Assembly (NCBI RefSeq): GCF_000962805.1
Contig: NZ_JZTW01000011.1
Coordinates: forward strand, 62,001-126,000
From: Pseudarthrobacter chlorophenolicus
GTDB taxonomy: Bacteria; Actinomycetota; Actinomycetes; Actinomycetales; Micrococcaceae
Direction: 5' to 3'
DNA length: 64,000 bases
Shown in pieces: positions 24,979 to 34,411 of the stretch (position 1 is the first letter of the stretch; every line of letters starts with the position of its first letter). The notes below the pieces were generated by a model. It saw only the letters and a program-made list of their open reading frames with translations. It had not been told where the DNA came from and ran no database searches. A program made the translations under genes and the position numbers.

Positions 24979-26046
24979 TTACTTAACCCCTCCGGCGGTG
25001 AGCTGGGCACTTTCGGAACGGACGACGTCGGCCGCGCTGGCTTTCGTGTCCATGTCGCCGGTACCCGGCTCGCCGATGCGCACCAGGGCATCGGTGACCA
25101 GGTCCCAGAACCGGGCGTGATCCAGGTCCACCGCCACGCTGGTGTGGCAGTCGGCCGGGGCAGGGGCGCGGAAGTCCGCCACTGTCATGCCCAGGGTGAG
25201 GGTGCCCTGGAGTTCGATGTTCACGGGGACCTTGCGGGTGCTGACGATGCTGGGGTCGATCACGTACGCGACGGCGCAGGGATCGTGGACCGGCGGGTAG
25301 TCGAAGCCCTGGGCGTCCTTGTAGGTGTGGGCGAAGAAGTCCATCAGCTCGGTGACGAACCTGGCCGGGCCGGTGCCGATGGCGGCGATCTTCTCCACCA
25401 CGTCCGGGGTGGCCAGCGCCTGGTGCGTGAGGTCCAGGCCCACCATCACAACGGGCCACTTCTCGTTGAAGACGATGTGGGCGGCTTCGGGGTCGATGAT
25501 GATGTTGAACTCGGCCACAGCGCTCCAGTTGCCCACGTGGTAGCCGCCGCCCATGAGGACAACTTCCTTGACGCGTTCCACGATGCGCGGTTCCTTGCGG
25601 GCGGCCAGGGCGATGTTGGTCAGGCCGGCGGTGGGGACCAGGGTGACGGTGCCCGGCTCATGCGCCATGACGGTCTCGATGATGAGGTCGACGGCGTGGC
25701 GCGGGTCCAGCTCGATGGTGGACTCGGGCAGGGCGGGGCCGTCCATGCCGGACTCGCCGTGGATGTCCGGTGCAGTTTCGATGCTGCGGACCAGTGGGCG
25801 GTCACAGCCGGCAGCGAACGGGACGCCGGTGATGCCGGCGATGGTGCCCACGGCGAGCGCATTGCGGGTGACTTTTTCGAGGGTCTGGTTTCCCACCACC
25901 GTGGTGACGGCCAGCAGGTCGATGTTCGGGTTTCCGTGTGCGAGCAGCAGCGCCACCGCGTCGTCATGCCCGGGGTCGCAGTCCAGGATGATCTTCCTGG
26001 GCTCGATGTCCTGGACCGGCTCAGGGTTCTGGAAGGTGGGTTCCAT
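24979..26046 (-). CDS. uriH: Inosine-uridine preferring nucleoside hydrolase
   Basis: A 355-aa nucleoside hydrolase that splits ribonucleosides into base and ribose. IILDCDPGHDDAVALLLAHG near the N-terminus holds the Asp cluster that binds Ca2+ and the ribose. Later HDPCAVAYVIDPSI supplies the other metal/active-site residues, and VVLMGGGYHVGNW is the family middle motif. The ATG at 26046 is preferred to a GTG 12 bases upstream because GGAG sits six bases before it. First gene of the uriH-uriT-rbsK operon, downstream of two LacI-type operators. Confidence 0.9.
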   Translation of the reverse strand: MEPTFQNPEPVQDIEPRKIILDCDPGHDDAVALLLAHGNPNIDLLAVTTVVGNQTLEKVTRNALAVGTIAGITGVPFAAGCDRPLVRSIETAPDIHGESGMDGPALPESTIELDPRHAVDLIIETVMAHEPGTVTLVPTAGLTNIALAARKEPRIVERVKEVVLMGGGYHVGNWSAVAEFNIIIDPEAAHIVFNEKWPVVMVGLDLTHQALATPDVVEKIAAIGTGPARFVTELMDFFAHTYKDAQGFDYPPVHDPCAVAYVIDPSIVSTRKVPVNIELQGTLTLGMTVADFRAPAPADCHTSVAVDLDHARFWDLVTDALVRIGEPGTGDMDTKASAADVVRSESAQLTAGGVK

Positions 26047-26141
26047 GGTGTTCTCCACGTCATTGGGGCCCGTGCCAGCTGCCTGGCGTCCGGGGAGTTG
26101 TAGCGTTCAGGAGTGATCATGGCAGCAGGTTGTGGCGTACG

Positions 26142-26177
26142 TCAAACGCTTAACGTTGATGCAGGTCAAGCGCTTGA
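26142..26177 (-). promoter_or_regulatory. LacI-type operators upstream of the uridine operon
   Basis: TCAAGCGCTTGA (26166-26177) is a perfect 12-bp palindrome with the central CG of LacI/PurR operators. TCAAACGCTTAACGTTGA (26142-26159) is a second, imperfect copy 12 bp away. They lie about 95-130 bp upstream of uriH. Two sites suggest repression by UriR, relieved by uridine, as known for the Corynebacterium system. Confidence 0.75.
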
Positions 26178-26336
26178 TGTCTTGCGGTGTCGGGCTACTG
26201 CTTTTGCAGCACATGCGTGCTAATTACGTCCCGCTGACGGTGCTGCCGTTCGCGCTGGAAATGCTGGCGCTGCAACGGAGGACGTAGGCCCGCCTTCGTG
26301 GCGGTGAGCAGGGCAAATGTCGCCTAGGCTGAACCA

Positions 26337-26540
26337 ATGGATAACACCAAGAGGGCAACGCTCATTTGGTCGCTGGGGGCAGTTGTCTTCTCTCTCATCG
26401 GCGTCTACATCGCACTTACCGCCAATGGAGTCTGGTACTCCATCGTGTCGGCAGTAATTCTGCTGCTCGCCGGCTGCGCGTCCGCGGCCCGGGCCATACT
26501 CACTTCGCGCGGGCAGGCCCAGAGCGGCCGCCACAGCTAG
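26337..26540 (+). CDS. Small two-helix membrane protein
   Basis: A 67-aa protein with two hydrophobic helices (residues about 8-28 and 33-50), a short polar N-terminus and a basic C-terminal tail. No family recognised. Codon use fits the neighbourhood. It lies between the uridine operon operators and uriR, ending 36 bp before the uriR ATG. Confidence 0.6.
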   Translation: MDNTKRATLIWSLGAVVFSLIGVYIALTANGVWYSIVSAVILLLAGCASAARAILTSRGQAQSGRHS

Positions 26541-26576
26541 GACCCAAGCACTCCCTCCGCCCACTACGATCAACAT

Positions 26577-27614
26577 ATGGAATCCGCGGAACAGAGGCTG
26601 CAGCACACGCGCCCACGGCGGATCACTGCGGCCATGGTCGCAGCCCGGGCAGGCGTTTCGACGGCGACAGTATCCCTCGTGGCCAACGGCAAGACGGCGG
26701 GCCGCGTCTCCGAGGACAACGTTGCACGGGTTCGTGACGCCATTGCGGAGCTCGGCTATGTTGTGGACGGGATCGGCAGCTCGCTGGCCAAGGGCGTAAG
26801 CTCCATCGTCATCCTGGTGGCGCCTGATATCTCCAACCCCTTCTTCGCCAAGGTCATCGACGGGGTACGGGAATCACTCGGCCCGCAGTACCAGCTGCTC
26901 CTGTCCGTCACCGAAGCGGGCGAGTTTCCGCAGGCCGCCGACGTCCGGCGGCTCATGTCGCTGCGCCCGGCCGGGCTGCTGGTGGACGCACCCAACGCGG
27001 ACTTCCTCGAGGACCTCGCTTCGCCGTCGCCCCTTGTCCTGCTGGACGCGCCCGGGCTGGAATCCTACGCACCCTCTGTCAACCTCGATGTGGCCAGCGG
27101 GGCACGGCAGCTGGCAGCACACTTGGCCGCCGCCGGGCACACGGAAGCGGCCTATGTGGACAGCGTGACCGGCACCGACACGTTTGCCGTGCGCCGTGCG
27201 GCGTTTCTGGAAGAGGCCGCGGCACGTGGCATCTCCGTGAGCCCGAACAGGATCATCAGCACCACCATCGACGTGGGAACAGCGGCCGCCGCGTTCGCCG
27301 CCGCCTGGCCGGAGTGGCAGCGTGCGGGGGTGACCGCCGTGGTTTGCGGAACCGATACGCACGGTTACGGCGTGCTGCAGGAGGCCCGGGTGGCCGGGGT
27401 GCGGATCCCGGAAGAACTCGCGGTGGCCGGCTTCGACGACCTCCCCTACTCGGCCACCAGCAATCCCGGTCTGACCAGCGTCCACCTGCCCGCCACGTCA
27501 CTGGGCCAGAAAGCGGGCGAGCAGCTGCGCAGGCTGATGGAGGGCAAGTTCCTGAAGCCGGGCGGCGTCACGCTGGAAACATCGCTGGTGGTGCGCGGCT
27601 CCACTACGGCATAG
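26577..27614 (+). CDS. uriR: LacI family repressor of uridine utilisation
   Basis: A 345-aa LacI-type regulator. The N-terminal helix-turn-helix is ITAAMVAARAGVSTATVSLV with NGKTAGRVSEDNVARVRDAI, followed by the hinge and a periplasmic-binding-protein-like domain (IVILVAPDISNPFFAKVIDG, and at the end ELAVAGFDDLPYSATSNPGL). It is divergent from uriH-uriT-rbsK, with palindromic operators in between, matching the UriR of C. glutamicum in role. It ends overlapping the convergent M1 peptidase gene by 11 bp. Confidence 0.85.
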   Translation: MESAEQRLQHTRPRRITAAMVAARAGVSTATVSLVANGKTAGRVSEDNVARVRDAIAELGYVVDGIGSSLAKGVSSIVILVAPDISNPFFAKVIDGVRESLGPQYQLLLSVTEAGEFPQAADVRRLMSLRPAGLLVDAPNADFLEDLASPSPLVLLDAPGLESYAPSVNLDVASGARQLAAHLAAAGHTEAAYVDSVTGTDTFAVRRAAFLEEAAARGISVSPNRIISTTIDVGTAAAAFAAAWPEWQRAGVTAVVCGTDTHGYGVLQEARVAGVRIPEELAVAGFDDLPYSATSNPGLTSVHLPATSLGQKAGEQLRRLMEGKFLKPGGVTLETSLVVRGSTTA

Positions 27615-29081
27615 CCGGGCGGTCCCCCTCCCGCAGCCAATCATTGAAGAACGCGTCAAGCTGCTGGCCGGAGGCTTCTTCCATCACTGCTTCAAAATCC
27701 CCGGTTGTTGCCGAGGAATTGCGGTAGCGGTCCAGCCACTCATTGGCCCCGGCAAAGAAGGCCGCATCCCCGATCCTGACCCGCAGTGCATGGAGCGCGG
27801 CGGCTCCCCGGCGGTATACCGGCTCGGCGAACAGGTTGTCCCGCCCGGATTGGAAATGTCCAGTGCCCAGAGGTTCTTGCTGTCCAGTTCGGCCACGGCG
27901 TCCGTGAACTGCTTTGCCAGCGTCGCCTTGCCCTGGTGTTCGGCCCACAGCCATTCGATATAGGTTGCCCAGCCCTCGTTGAGCCAGATGTCCTTCCAGT
28001 CCGCCGGGCTGACGCTGTTACCGAACCATTGGTGGCCCAGTTCGTGGACAACGGTGTCCTCGTCGGCAAACTCTGAATAGACCGGCCGGGTTTGCGTCTC
28101 CAGGGCGTAGTCCACCGAGTCATCGTCCACGGTCGCGCCGAAGGCCTCGAACGGGTACGGTCCGAACACGTGCGACAGGTACCTGATCATCTGCGGCTGC
28201 AGCGCAAGGGCCTCATTGGTTTTCACCAGCGCGGGGCCGGTCACACCGTTGTCCACCGCATTGATAATCGGCAGGCCGCGGGTGCCTTCTCCGTACGACA
28301 GCGTGACGTCTCCCACGCTTGCCGTGGCAAGGTAGCTGGCCATCGGGTCCGCAGCCTCCCAGGTCCAGGTTGTCCAACCGGCCTGTGTTTCCGGGTCGCC
28401 GCCGGGCAGCCCATTCGCCACCGCGGTTTTTCCTTCCGGGACGGTGATGCGGAAGGAGTACGTGGCTTTGTCCTCGGGGTCGTCGTTCACTGGAAACCAG
28501 GTGGGCGCGCCATCGGGTTCGTTGACCACGATGGCTCCGTCAGCGGTGGTCACCCACCCGCACAGCGCCCCCGTGGTGTCCTGGGGCCGGCCGGTGGCAC
28601 CGCCGTAGCTGATGGTGATGGTTTTTGTCTGGCCTTCCTTCACTTTTGGCCGCAGTCCGACGTTGAGTTCCCACCGGCGGTTCACATCGTCCTGCACCTG
28701 GGCCCATTCCGAGGGGCCAGCGCCGCGGTTGACGTCCTTGCCGTCCACGTCCACGGTTGTGACGGCGAGTCCGCGCAGGTCGAAGTTGAGGGCGTCCAGG
28801 TCCTGGGTGGCGCGCAGGGTGATGGTGGCCTCCGCGGTCAGGTTTCCCGCTGCGCCCGGGTCCGACGGCGGCGTGTAGCGGAGGTCGAGGCCGTAGTTCA
28901 GGACGTCGTACCCGCCGTTGCCCGCGTACGGGAAGTAGGGATCACCACTTCCCGCCGCACCTGGACTGTAGCGTGGGCCGCTTTGGGGTACGGCCTGCGC
29001 CGGGGTGATCCCTGCGGCGGCGGCCGTTAGGAGTGCTACTGCGGCCGCGGCGATGCGGCGGGCCTTCGTCAGGTGGGTCAT
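27604..29081 (-). pseudogene. Secreted M1 family aminopeptidase, frameshifted near the C-terminus
   Basis: The first frame (27684-29081) has a signal peptide (RRIAAAAVALLTAAAAGITP), the M1 N-terminal beta domain and the zinc site HELGHQWFG with the third ligand in NEGWATY. After DISNPG (near 27845) the expected sequence continues in another frame: RDNLFAEPVYRRGAAALHAL to FFNDWLREGDRP, stopping at 27604. One base is missing in the G/C run around 27840-27850. The unshifted product keeps the active site but loses about 80 C-terminal residues and gains an unrelated tail. It may be inactive, or the shift may be a sequencing error. Restored length would be about 490 aa. Confidence 0.85.
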
Positions 29082-29389
29082 GGTTGCAGTCCTGGAATGG
29101 TGCCGGGCGCCGGGCGGTTCCGGCCGTGACAGTTCCGCCCACGCCCGCCGGAGGAAACAGGTTGTGTGCCTTCGCGGCGACGAGACCGGTACCGGCGGCT
29201 CCGGGGCCGCTCTTACCCCACCAGATGGAATGAAAATTAGGCCAGCCCGCTGGACGTGTCAACACTTCCGTGCCCCCTTCATTCCGCTCTCCCTCCCAAA
29301 ACCGGGACGGGCGGATATTCGGTGGCGTCCTGTGACGCGCAAGGATTGGCCGCCGCCGTTCTGTCAGACCCCGGCCGTAAGCTGGGATC
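29082..29389. other. Divergent intergenic region, nothing recognised
   Basis: About 310 bp between the M1 peptidase start and the RelA/SpoT-domain gene. It must hold both promoters. No RNA gene, repeat or palindromic site was recognised. The first 60 bases form the 5' leader of the peptidase gene. Confidence 0.5.
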
Positions 29390-30496
29390 ATGCCGAGTAA
29401 CTGGGAGAGTCTGGACGAGCCGCTGCGCGAATCCGTGCAGCACAATGTGGAGCTGTACGAGCGCGTCCGCCCTGCCCTGAAGCTGGTTACCCGCGACGTA
29501 CTGCTGGTTCTGCGGGACATGCTCAAGGACAGCGAGGTCACCCCGCTGTTCGTCACCGGCCGCACCAAAACGGTGGAGTCGTTCAAGGAGAAGATCTCCC
29601 GCACTGAGGAGCCGCTGGAGCCTGGCGGTCGGCGGCTGCTGAAATTCCCGGACCCGTTCCGGACCCTCAATGACATGGTGGGGATCCGCGTCATCACCAA
29701 GCTTCCCGCTGAGAATGCAGCGGTGGCCAACATCATCAAGCGGCAGCGCCAGCTGTTCGACTGCCGCGGGGACCGGGAAAAGGACATCGGCTCCATCGAG
29801 TCCGGCACCTATGGGTATTCCAGCCGGCACCTGATCCTGCGGACCATCCAGAACGAGGCCGTCAAGGAGTACCAGCAGGTCTTCAACCCGGAGATCACGC
29901 CCAACGGCAGCTATTTCTTCGAGTGCCAGATCCGCACCATCTTTGCGCACGCGTGGAGCGAGATCGAGCACGATATCCGCTTCAAGGCCGAGGATCCCCG
30001 GGCCTGGACCCCGCACTTCGACCGGCAGTTCACTGCCACAGCAGCCATGCTGGAAACGGTGGAGACGGCGTTCGCGGACCTCCACGAACGCTACGAGGAA
30101 GTGCGCAGCTTCTGGGACATGGACGGGGAGGGCGCCGCGCCGCTGACACCCAACCGGATCCGGGACGTGTGGCGCACACTGCTGCCGCACGTGGACCGCA
30201 AGGTGGATGACGACTGGGGCTGGGCCTCGGAACTGCTCGCGGCACACGGGCTCACCCAGACCATGGAACTGGCCGGGTTGCTCCGCGCAGAGCAGATCAC
30301 CGAGGTCCGCAAGGCCTTGGACCACCGCTACTCCCCCGGGCCGGACCGGCTGCTGGATGACCTCCTGCTGTGGCAATTCGGCACCAGGCACATTGACCTC
30401 ACGGCAGAAGCGGCCGACGCCGTTCCGCACCCCCGGCGCGACAGCCTCCTGCGGCGTCTCCGGCAGATCGAACGGTACCGGGTCACTAAGAAGTAG
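29390..30496 (+). CDS. RelA/SpoT nucleotidyltransferase domain protein (alarmone synthetase-like)
   Basis: A 368-aa protein with a RelA/SpoT synthetase domain at about residues 45-220: FVTGRTKTVESFKEKI, FRTLNDMVGIRVITKLP, GYSSRHLIL, then FECQIRTIFAHAWSEIEHDI with the Glu needed for catalysis. There is no HD hydrolase domain and no TGS/ACT domain, so it is a synthetase-only form. The remaining 140 residues are helical and longer than in ordinary small alarmone synthetases. It may make (p)ppGpp, or modify another substrate as known for toxic RelA/SpoT homologs, but no antitoxin gene is adjacent. Monocistronic by layout. Confidence 0.8.
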   Translation: MPSNWESLDEPLRESVQHNVELYERVRPALKLVTRDVLLVLRDMLKDSEVTPLFVTGRTKTVESFKEKISRTEEPLEPGGRRLLKFPDPFRTLNDMVGIRVITKLPAENAAVANIIKRQRQLFDCRGDREKDIGSIESGTYGYSSRHLILRTIQNEAVKEYQQVFNPEITPNGSYFFECQIRTIFAHAWSEIEHDIRFKAEDPRAWTPHFDRQFTATAAMLETVETAFADLHERYEEVRSFWDMDGEGAAPLTPNRIRDVWRTLLPHVDRKVDDDWGWASELLAAHGLTQTMELAGLLRAEQITEVRKALDHRYSPGPDRLLDDLLLWQFGTRHIDLTAEAADAVPHPRRDSLLRRLRQIERYRVTKK

Positions 30497-30508
30497 GTCC
30501 CGGCGGTT

Positions 30509-30550
30509 GGGGAACGTTCCCCTGGTGGTGGCCGCGGACCGGTCCGCGGC
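30509..30550. repeat. Two adjacent perfect palindromes
   Basis: GGGGAACGTTCCCC (30509-30522) and GCCGCGGACCGGTCCGCGGC (30531-30550) follow the RelA/SpoT-domain gene within 55 bp. They have no loop, so they are better as protein-binding sites or cruciforms than as terminators, though the second may still slow transcription. Confidence 0.6.
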
Positions 30551-30669
30551 GGGGTTGGGCAAATTAACAGCGCGGTGTTTGGCGTCCGTGGATTGCGCCG
30601 GGCGTAGGATGTGAAAATCCGCGGGCTAAAGCACAATTCCATCCGAAATTTACCCACAAGGAGAATTCC

Positions 30670-30816
30670 ATGTTGCTTTGGATTGCCATCATCATCGCCG
30701 TTCTGTGGCTGCTCGGACTGCTCGCCAATATTGGCGGCGGCCTGATCCACATCCTGCTGGTTGTCGCCGTTGTTGTCCTGATTTTCCACTTCGTCCAAGG
30801 CCGGACCCGCGCCTGA
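30670..30816 (+). CDS. 48-aa lmo0937-type small membrane protein
   Basis: A 48-aa protein with two hydrophobic helices separated by LANIGGGLIHIL, ending in FHFVQGRTRA. The LLWIAIIIAVLWLLGLL start, the Gly-rich turn and the length fit the lmo0937 family (DUF5670) of tiny stress-related membrane proteins. AAGGAGAATTCC precedes the ATG at 30670. Function unknown; general envelope-stress association is known only loosely. Confidence 0.8.
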   Translation: MLLWIAIIIAVLWLLGLLANIGGGLIHILLVVAVVVLIFHFVQGRTRA

Positions 30817-30913
30817 CGAAAACCCCCAAGTCCGGCATCACAGCCAGGAGGTCCCGGCCGCCCGGGGCCTCCTCCGGGCACGCCGGAAAAATGCCGCATG
30901 CGAGAATGACCGG

Positions 30914-31396
30914 ATGACTTCCGAAACCCGGCTGCCGGACGCCACGGCGCCCCCGCAGGCCACTTCCGAGAGCGCCTTCGAAGCCGCCTACGCGGCGGCC
31001 CGGAAAAGTTCCAGCGAAGGCGGCATCCCCATCGGCGCGGCACTTGCCCGCAACGGCGTGGTCATTGCCAGCGGGCACAACGAGCGGGTCCAGAACGGCG
31101 ATCCGATAGCGCACGGGGAAATGTCAGCGCTCCGGGCGGCCGGGCGGCAGCGAAGCTACCGGGACACCACGCTGTACACCACCCTTGCCCCGTGTGCCAT
31201 GTGCACGGGGACCATCATCCAGTTCAAGATCCCGCGGGTTGTGGTGGGCGAAGCGCGCACCTTCCCCGGCGAGTTTGATCTTCTGCGCTCCCGCGGCGTC
31301 GAAGTGATAGTCCTCGATGACCAGCGCTGCGTGGACATGATGCGCGATTTCCAGGACGCCAGCCCGGAACTCTGGGCAGAGGACATCGCCGAGTAG
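30914..31396 (+). CDS. Cytidine/deoxycytidylate-type nucleoside deaminase
   Basis: A 160-aa zinc deaminase. HGEMSALRAAG gives the His ligand and catalytic Glu, and LAPCAMCTGTIIQFKIPRVV gives the PCxxC zinc Cys pair. Similar proteins act on cytosine, guanine or other free bases; the RSRGVEVIVLDDQRCVDMM region and the short C-terminus recall yeast-type cytosine deaminase. Substrate not settled by sequence. It lies about 100 bp after the small membrane protein and converges on the GntR gene. Confidence 0.82.
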   Translation: MTSETRLPDATAPPQATSESAFEAAYAAARKSSSEGGIPIGAALARNGVVIASGHNERVQNGDPIAHGEMSALRAAGRQRSYRDTTLYTTLAPCAMCTGTIIQFKIPRVVVGEARTFPGEFDLLRSRGVEVIVLDDQRCVDMMRDFQDASPELWAEDIAE

Positions 31397-31420
31397 GCCC
31401 CCGGCGCCACCCTGCCCCTG

Positions 31421-32098
31421 TTACTCTCCGTGCACTGCGGCGAGGTTGTCCTCGGAGCGGTCCAGGTAGGCCAGCAGGAGATCCGCAGCCCGGTCCGGCT
31501 CGCCGGCTTCCAGTGCCTCACAGATTGCTTCGTTGTCCGGCAGGTAGCGCTGGTAGAACAGTGCGTCGGCGGTGGCCTTGTGGAAAAACAGGCGCATCTC
31601 CGCCAGCACCTGGGCCATGATCGTGTTCAGCCGCGGGCTCCGTGCCATCGCCACAATGGCACCGTGGAAGTGCTGGTTGGCGGTTCCCCCGGCTTCATCG
31701 TCACCGGCCGCCGCAGCGCGTTTGCCTTCCTCCACCGCAGCCCGGACAGCGGCCACATCCTCGGGGCTGCCCCCGCCGCGCATCGCGCTGACCTCGATAA
31801 ACCGCCGGACCGTGTAGACATCGTGGATGTCCTCAGCCCCCAGGCTCGCCACGAAAACGCCGCGGTTGGGATGCCGGACCACCAGCCGCTCACTGGCAAG
31901 TTCCGCAAAAGCCTCCCGCACCGTGTTCCGTGAGACACCCAGGTCCTCGGCGATGGTGGATTCGGTAAGCCTGGCCCCGGGGATCAGCGTGCCTTCGGCC
32001 AGCTGGCGGCGGAGTTCCCGGGCCACCCGTTCGGCCACGGACGGCACGGCTACCCGGAGGCGGCCTGCGGAAGCGGGGACGGAATCGATGGTGGCCAT
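31421..32098 (-). CDS. GntR family (FadR/FCD type) regulator of the 5-oxoproline operon
   Basis: A 225-aa regulator. An N-terminal winged helix ([40 protein letters not shown]) is followed by a helical FCD domain with metal-binding-type residues (about 90-215, including [13 protein letters not shown]). It is divergent from pxpA with the perfect palindrome GGATTGTTGAACAATCC between them, so it probably represses the pxpA-MFS-pxpBC-carboxylase operon and itself. The likely effector is 5-oxoproline or a related acid (inference). Confidence 0.85.
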   Translation of the reverse strand: MATIDSVPASAGRLRVAVPSVAERVARELRRQLAEGTLIPGARLTESTIAEDLGVSRNTVREAFAELASERLVVRHPNRGVFVASLGAEDIHDVYTVRRFIEVSAMRGGGSPEDVAAVRAAVEEGKRAAAAGDDEAGGTANQHFHGAIVAMARSPRLNTIMAQVLAEMRLFFHKATADALFYQRYLPDNEAICEALEAGEPDRAADLLLAYLDRSEDNLAAVHGE

Positions 32099-32137
32099 AC
32101 CCGAGAATTTACACGATCGTCACATCGTTGAATCGAA

Positions 32138-32154
32138 GGATTGTTGAACAATCC
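32138..32154. promoter_or_regulatory. GntR operator
   Basis: GGATTGTTGAACAATCC is an exact 8-1-8 palindrome centred between the divergent GntR gene (start 32098) and pxpA (start 32206). Its position lets it control both. Confidence 0.8.
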
Positions 32155-32205
32155 GTAGATTTGGTGCATCCTAGATATGACCAACCAATGAGACGGGGAT
32201 CACAA

Positions 32206-32964
32206 ATGACTTCCATCGACCTCAACAGCGACGTCGGCGAGTCCTTCGGCCGCTGGACCCTCGGCGACGACGCCGCCATGTTCAGCTCAGTGTCCAGCGC
32301 CAACGTGGCCTGCGGATTCCATGCCGGCGACCCCACCGTGATCCGCCGGACCTGCCGGAACGCGGCGGAGGCCGGCGTGGTCATCGGCGCGCACGTTGGC
32401 TACCGGGACCTCGCCGGCTTCGGACGCCGCTTCCTGGACATCAGCCCCGGCGAACTGGCCGACGACGTGGTGTACCAAATCGGTGCGCTGCAGGCGTTGG
32501 CTGCGGTCGAAGGAACGAAGGTCCAGTACGTGAAGCCGCACGGCGGCCTGTACAACGCGATTGTGTCGCACACCGCCCAGGCGCGCGCCGTCGTCGACGC
32601 CGTGAAGTCTGTGGACCCGGGCCTGCCCATCATGGGGTTGCCGGGCTCGGAAGTCCTGCGGCTGGCAGAGGAAGCAGGCCTGAGGGCAGTGACCGAAGCC
32701 TTCGCCGACCGCGCCTACAACCCGGACGGAACCCTCGTGTCCCGTACCCAGCCGGGCGCAGTCCTTCACGATCCCGCCGAAGTGGCGGAGCATGTATTAA
32801 GGATGGCCACCGAACAGTCCGTCAGGACCATCGACGGGTCCATCCTGAAGATCCGCGCAGAAAGCATCTGCGTGCATGGTGACTCCCCAGGCGCGGTGGC
32901 AATGGCTACCGCTGTGAAGTCCGCCCTCGCCGACGCCGGCATCAGCATCGGCGCGTTCGCCTAG
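32206..32964 (+). CDS. pxpA: 5-oxoprolinase subunit A (LamB/YcsF family)
   Basis: A 252-aa protein of the LamB/YcsF family: [60 protein letters not shown] and HGDSPGA. PxpA with PxpB and PxpC hydrolyses 5-oxoproline to glutamate using ATP. The ATG at 32206 is chosen because the family motif starts three codons later and GGGGAT lies upstream. First gene of a four-gene operon: MHS transporter, fused pxpB-pxpC, biotin carboxylase. Confidence 0.9.
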   Translation: MTSIDLNSDVGESFGRWTLGDDAAMFSSVSSANVACGFHAGDPTVIRRTCRNAAEAGVVIGAHVGYRDLAGFGRRFLDISPGELADDVVYQIGALQALAAVEGTKVQYVKPHGGLYNAIVSHTAQARAVVDAVKSVDPGLPIMGLPGSEVLRLAEEAGLRAVTEAFADRAYNPDGTLVSRTQPGAVLHDPAEVAEHVLRMATEQSVRTIDGSILKIRAESICVHGDSPGAVAMATAVKSALADAGISIGAFA

Positions 32965-33042
32965 CCAGTCCGCCCGGCTACCGCCACCCGCATCCATGGC
33001 CAACAGGCCCCGCGCAACACCCACATCCTTCGGAGAAACACC

Positions 33043-34392
33043 ATGACCAGCACCAACAAGGCAGCAAAGACGGCGGCAAGGAAGCCGCCGGCCGGCGCAC
33101 TCAAGGCCTATGTCGCCAGCCTCACCGGCACCTCGCTCGAGTACTACGACTTCGCCATCTACTCGGTGGCCTCGGCCCTCGTCTTCCCCAAGATCTTCTT
33201 CCCCTCGGATGACGAATTCGTGGGCCTGCTGCTCTCCTTCTCGGCCTTCGCCGTCGGCTACCTGGCCCGCCCCATCGGCGGCGTGGTGTTCGGCCGCCTC
33301 GGCGACAAGGTAGGCCGCAAGTACGTCCTCGTTTTCACCCTTGTGCTGATCGGCGCAGCCACCGTCCTTATCGGCGCCCTGCCAGACTACTCAGCCATCG
33401 GCGTCGCCGCCCCCATCATCCTGGTGCTGCTGCGCCTGGCCCAGGGGATCGGCGTCGGCGGCGAATGGGGCGGCGCAGTGCTCCTCTCCAGCGAATTCGG
33501 CGATCCCAACAAGCGCGGCTTCTGGTCCTCCGCCGCACAGATCGGCCCGCCCGCCGGCAACCTCATGGCCAACGGTGTCCTGGCCGTCCTGGCAGCCTCG
33601 CTCAGCAACGAAGCGTTCCTGTCCTGGGGCTGGCGCGTCGCCTTCCTGGCTTCCGCGCTCCTGGTGGCGTTCGGCCTGCTGATCCGCCTCAAGCTTGAGG
33701 AAACCCCGGTCTTCAAAGCCATCCAGGCCCAGGGTGACCGCCCCAAGGCCCCCATCAAGGAGGTCTTCACCAAGGAGCCCAAGGCCCTTGTTTCGGCAGC
33801 CCTGTCTCGCCTCTGCCCTGACGTCCTGTACGCCCTCTTCACCGTGTTCGTGGCCGTTTACGCCACCAAGGAACTCGGCATGACCACCGGGAACGTTCTG
33901 GCTGCCATCCTGATCGGTTCCGCATTCCAGCTCTTCCTCATCCCGGCCGCCGGCGCCCTCACGGACCGCTTCAACCGCCGCTGGGTCTACGGGATCGCCG
34001 CCGCAGCAACCGCCGTCTACATTCCGTTGTTCTTCCTGATGATCCAGGGCAAGTCCGTGCTGATGCTCACCATCGGCGTGGTGATCGGCCTGGCCCTGCA
34101 CGCCTTCATGTACGGCCCGCAGGCCGCGTTCATCACCGAACAGTTCCCGGCCCGGCTCCGCTACGCCGGCAGCTCACTCGCGTACACCCTGGCCGGCGTG
34201 ATCGGCGGCGCCGTGGCCCCGCTGATCTTCACCGCCCTCTACGGCGCGGCCTCCGGCGGCTGGCACCTGATTGCCGGTTACCTCGCCCTGACCGCGGTCA
34301 TCACCATCGTGGGCATGCGCCTGGGCCGCGATCCGCAGCCTGAAGAAGATGTCCGCCTGCTCCACAACAGCACAAAGGAGAGCCACGCCTGA
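33043..34392 (+). CDS. MFS transporter, metabolite:H+ symporter (MHS) type
   Basis: A 449-aa protein with twelve membrane segments. SLTGTSLEYYDFAIYSVASA is the MHS-family start motif, and GRLGDKVGRKYVLVFTL is the helix 2-3 loop. MHS members import organic acids and related compounds with protons. It lies between pxpA and pxpBC, so it probably imports the lactam or acid used by this operon. The start has TTCGGAGAAACACC upstream. A paralog of the same subfamily occurs in the second pxp operon (48966-50315). Confidence 0.85.
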   Translation: MTSTNKAAKTAARKPPAGALKAYVASLTGTSLEYYDFAIYSVASALVFPKIFFPSDDEFVGLLLSFSAFAVGYLARPIGGVVFGRLGDKVGRKYVLVFTLVLIGAATVLIGALPDYSAIGVAAPIILVLLRLAQGIGVGGEWGGAVLLSSEFGDPNKRGFWSSAAQIGPPAGNLMANGVLAVLAASLSNEAFLSWGWRVAFLASALLVAFGLLIRLKLEETPVFKAIQAQGDRPKAPIKEVFTKEPKALVSAALSRLCPDVLYALFTVFVAVYATKELGMTTGNVLAAILIGSAFQLFLIPAAGALTDRFNRRWVYGIAAAATAVYIPLFFLMIQGKSVLMLTIGVVIGLALHAFMYGPQAAFITEQFPARLRYAGSSLAYTLAGVIGGAVAPLIFTALYGAASGGWHLIAGYLALTAVITIVGMRLGRDPQPEEDVRLLHNSTKESHA

Positions 34393-34411
34393 GCGGCGCG
34401 GCCCGGTCCCC

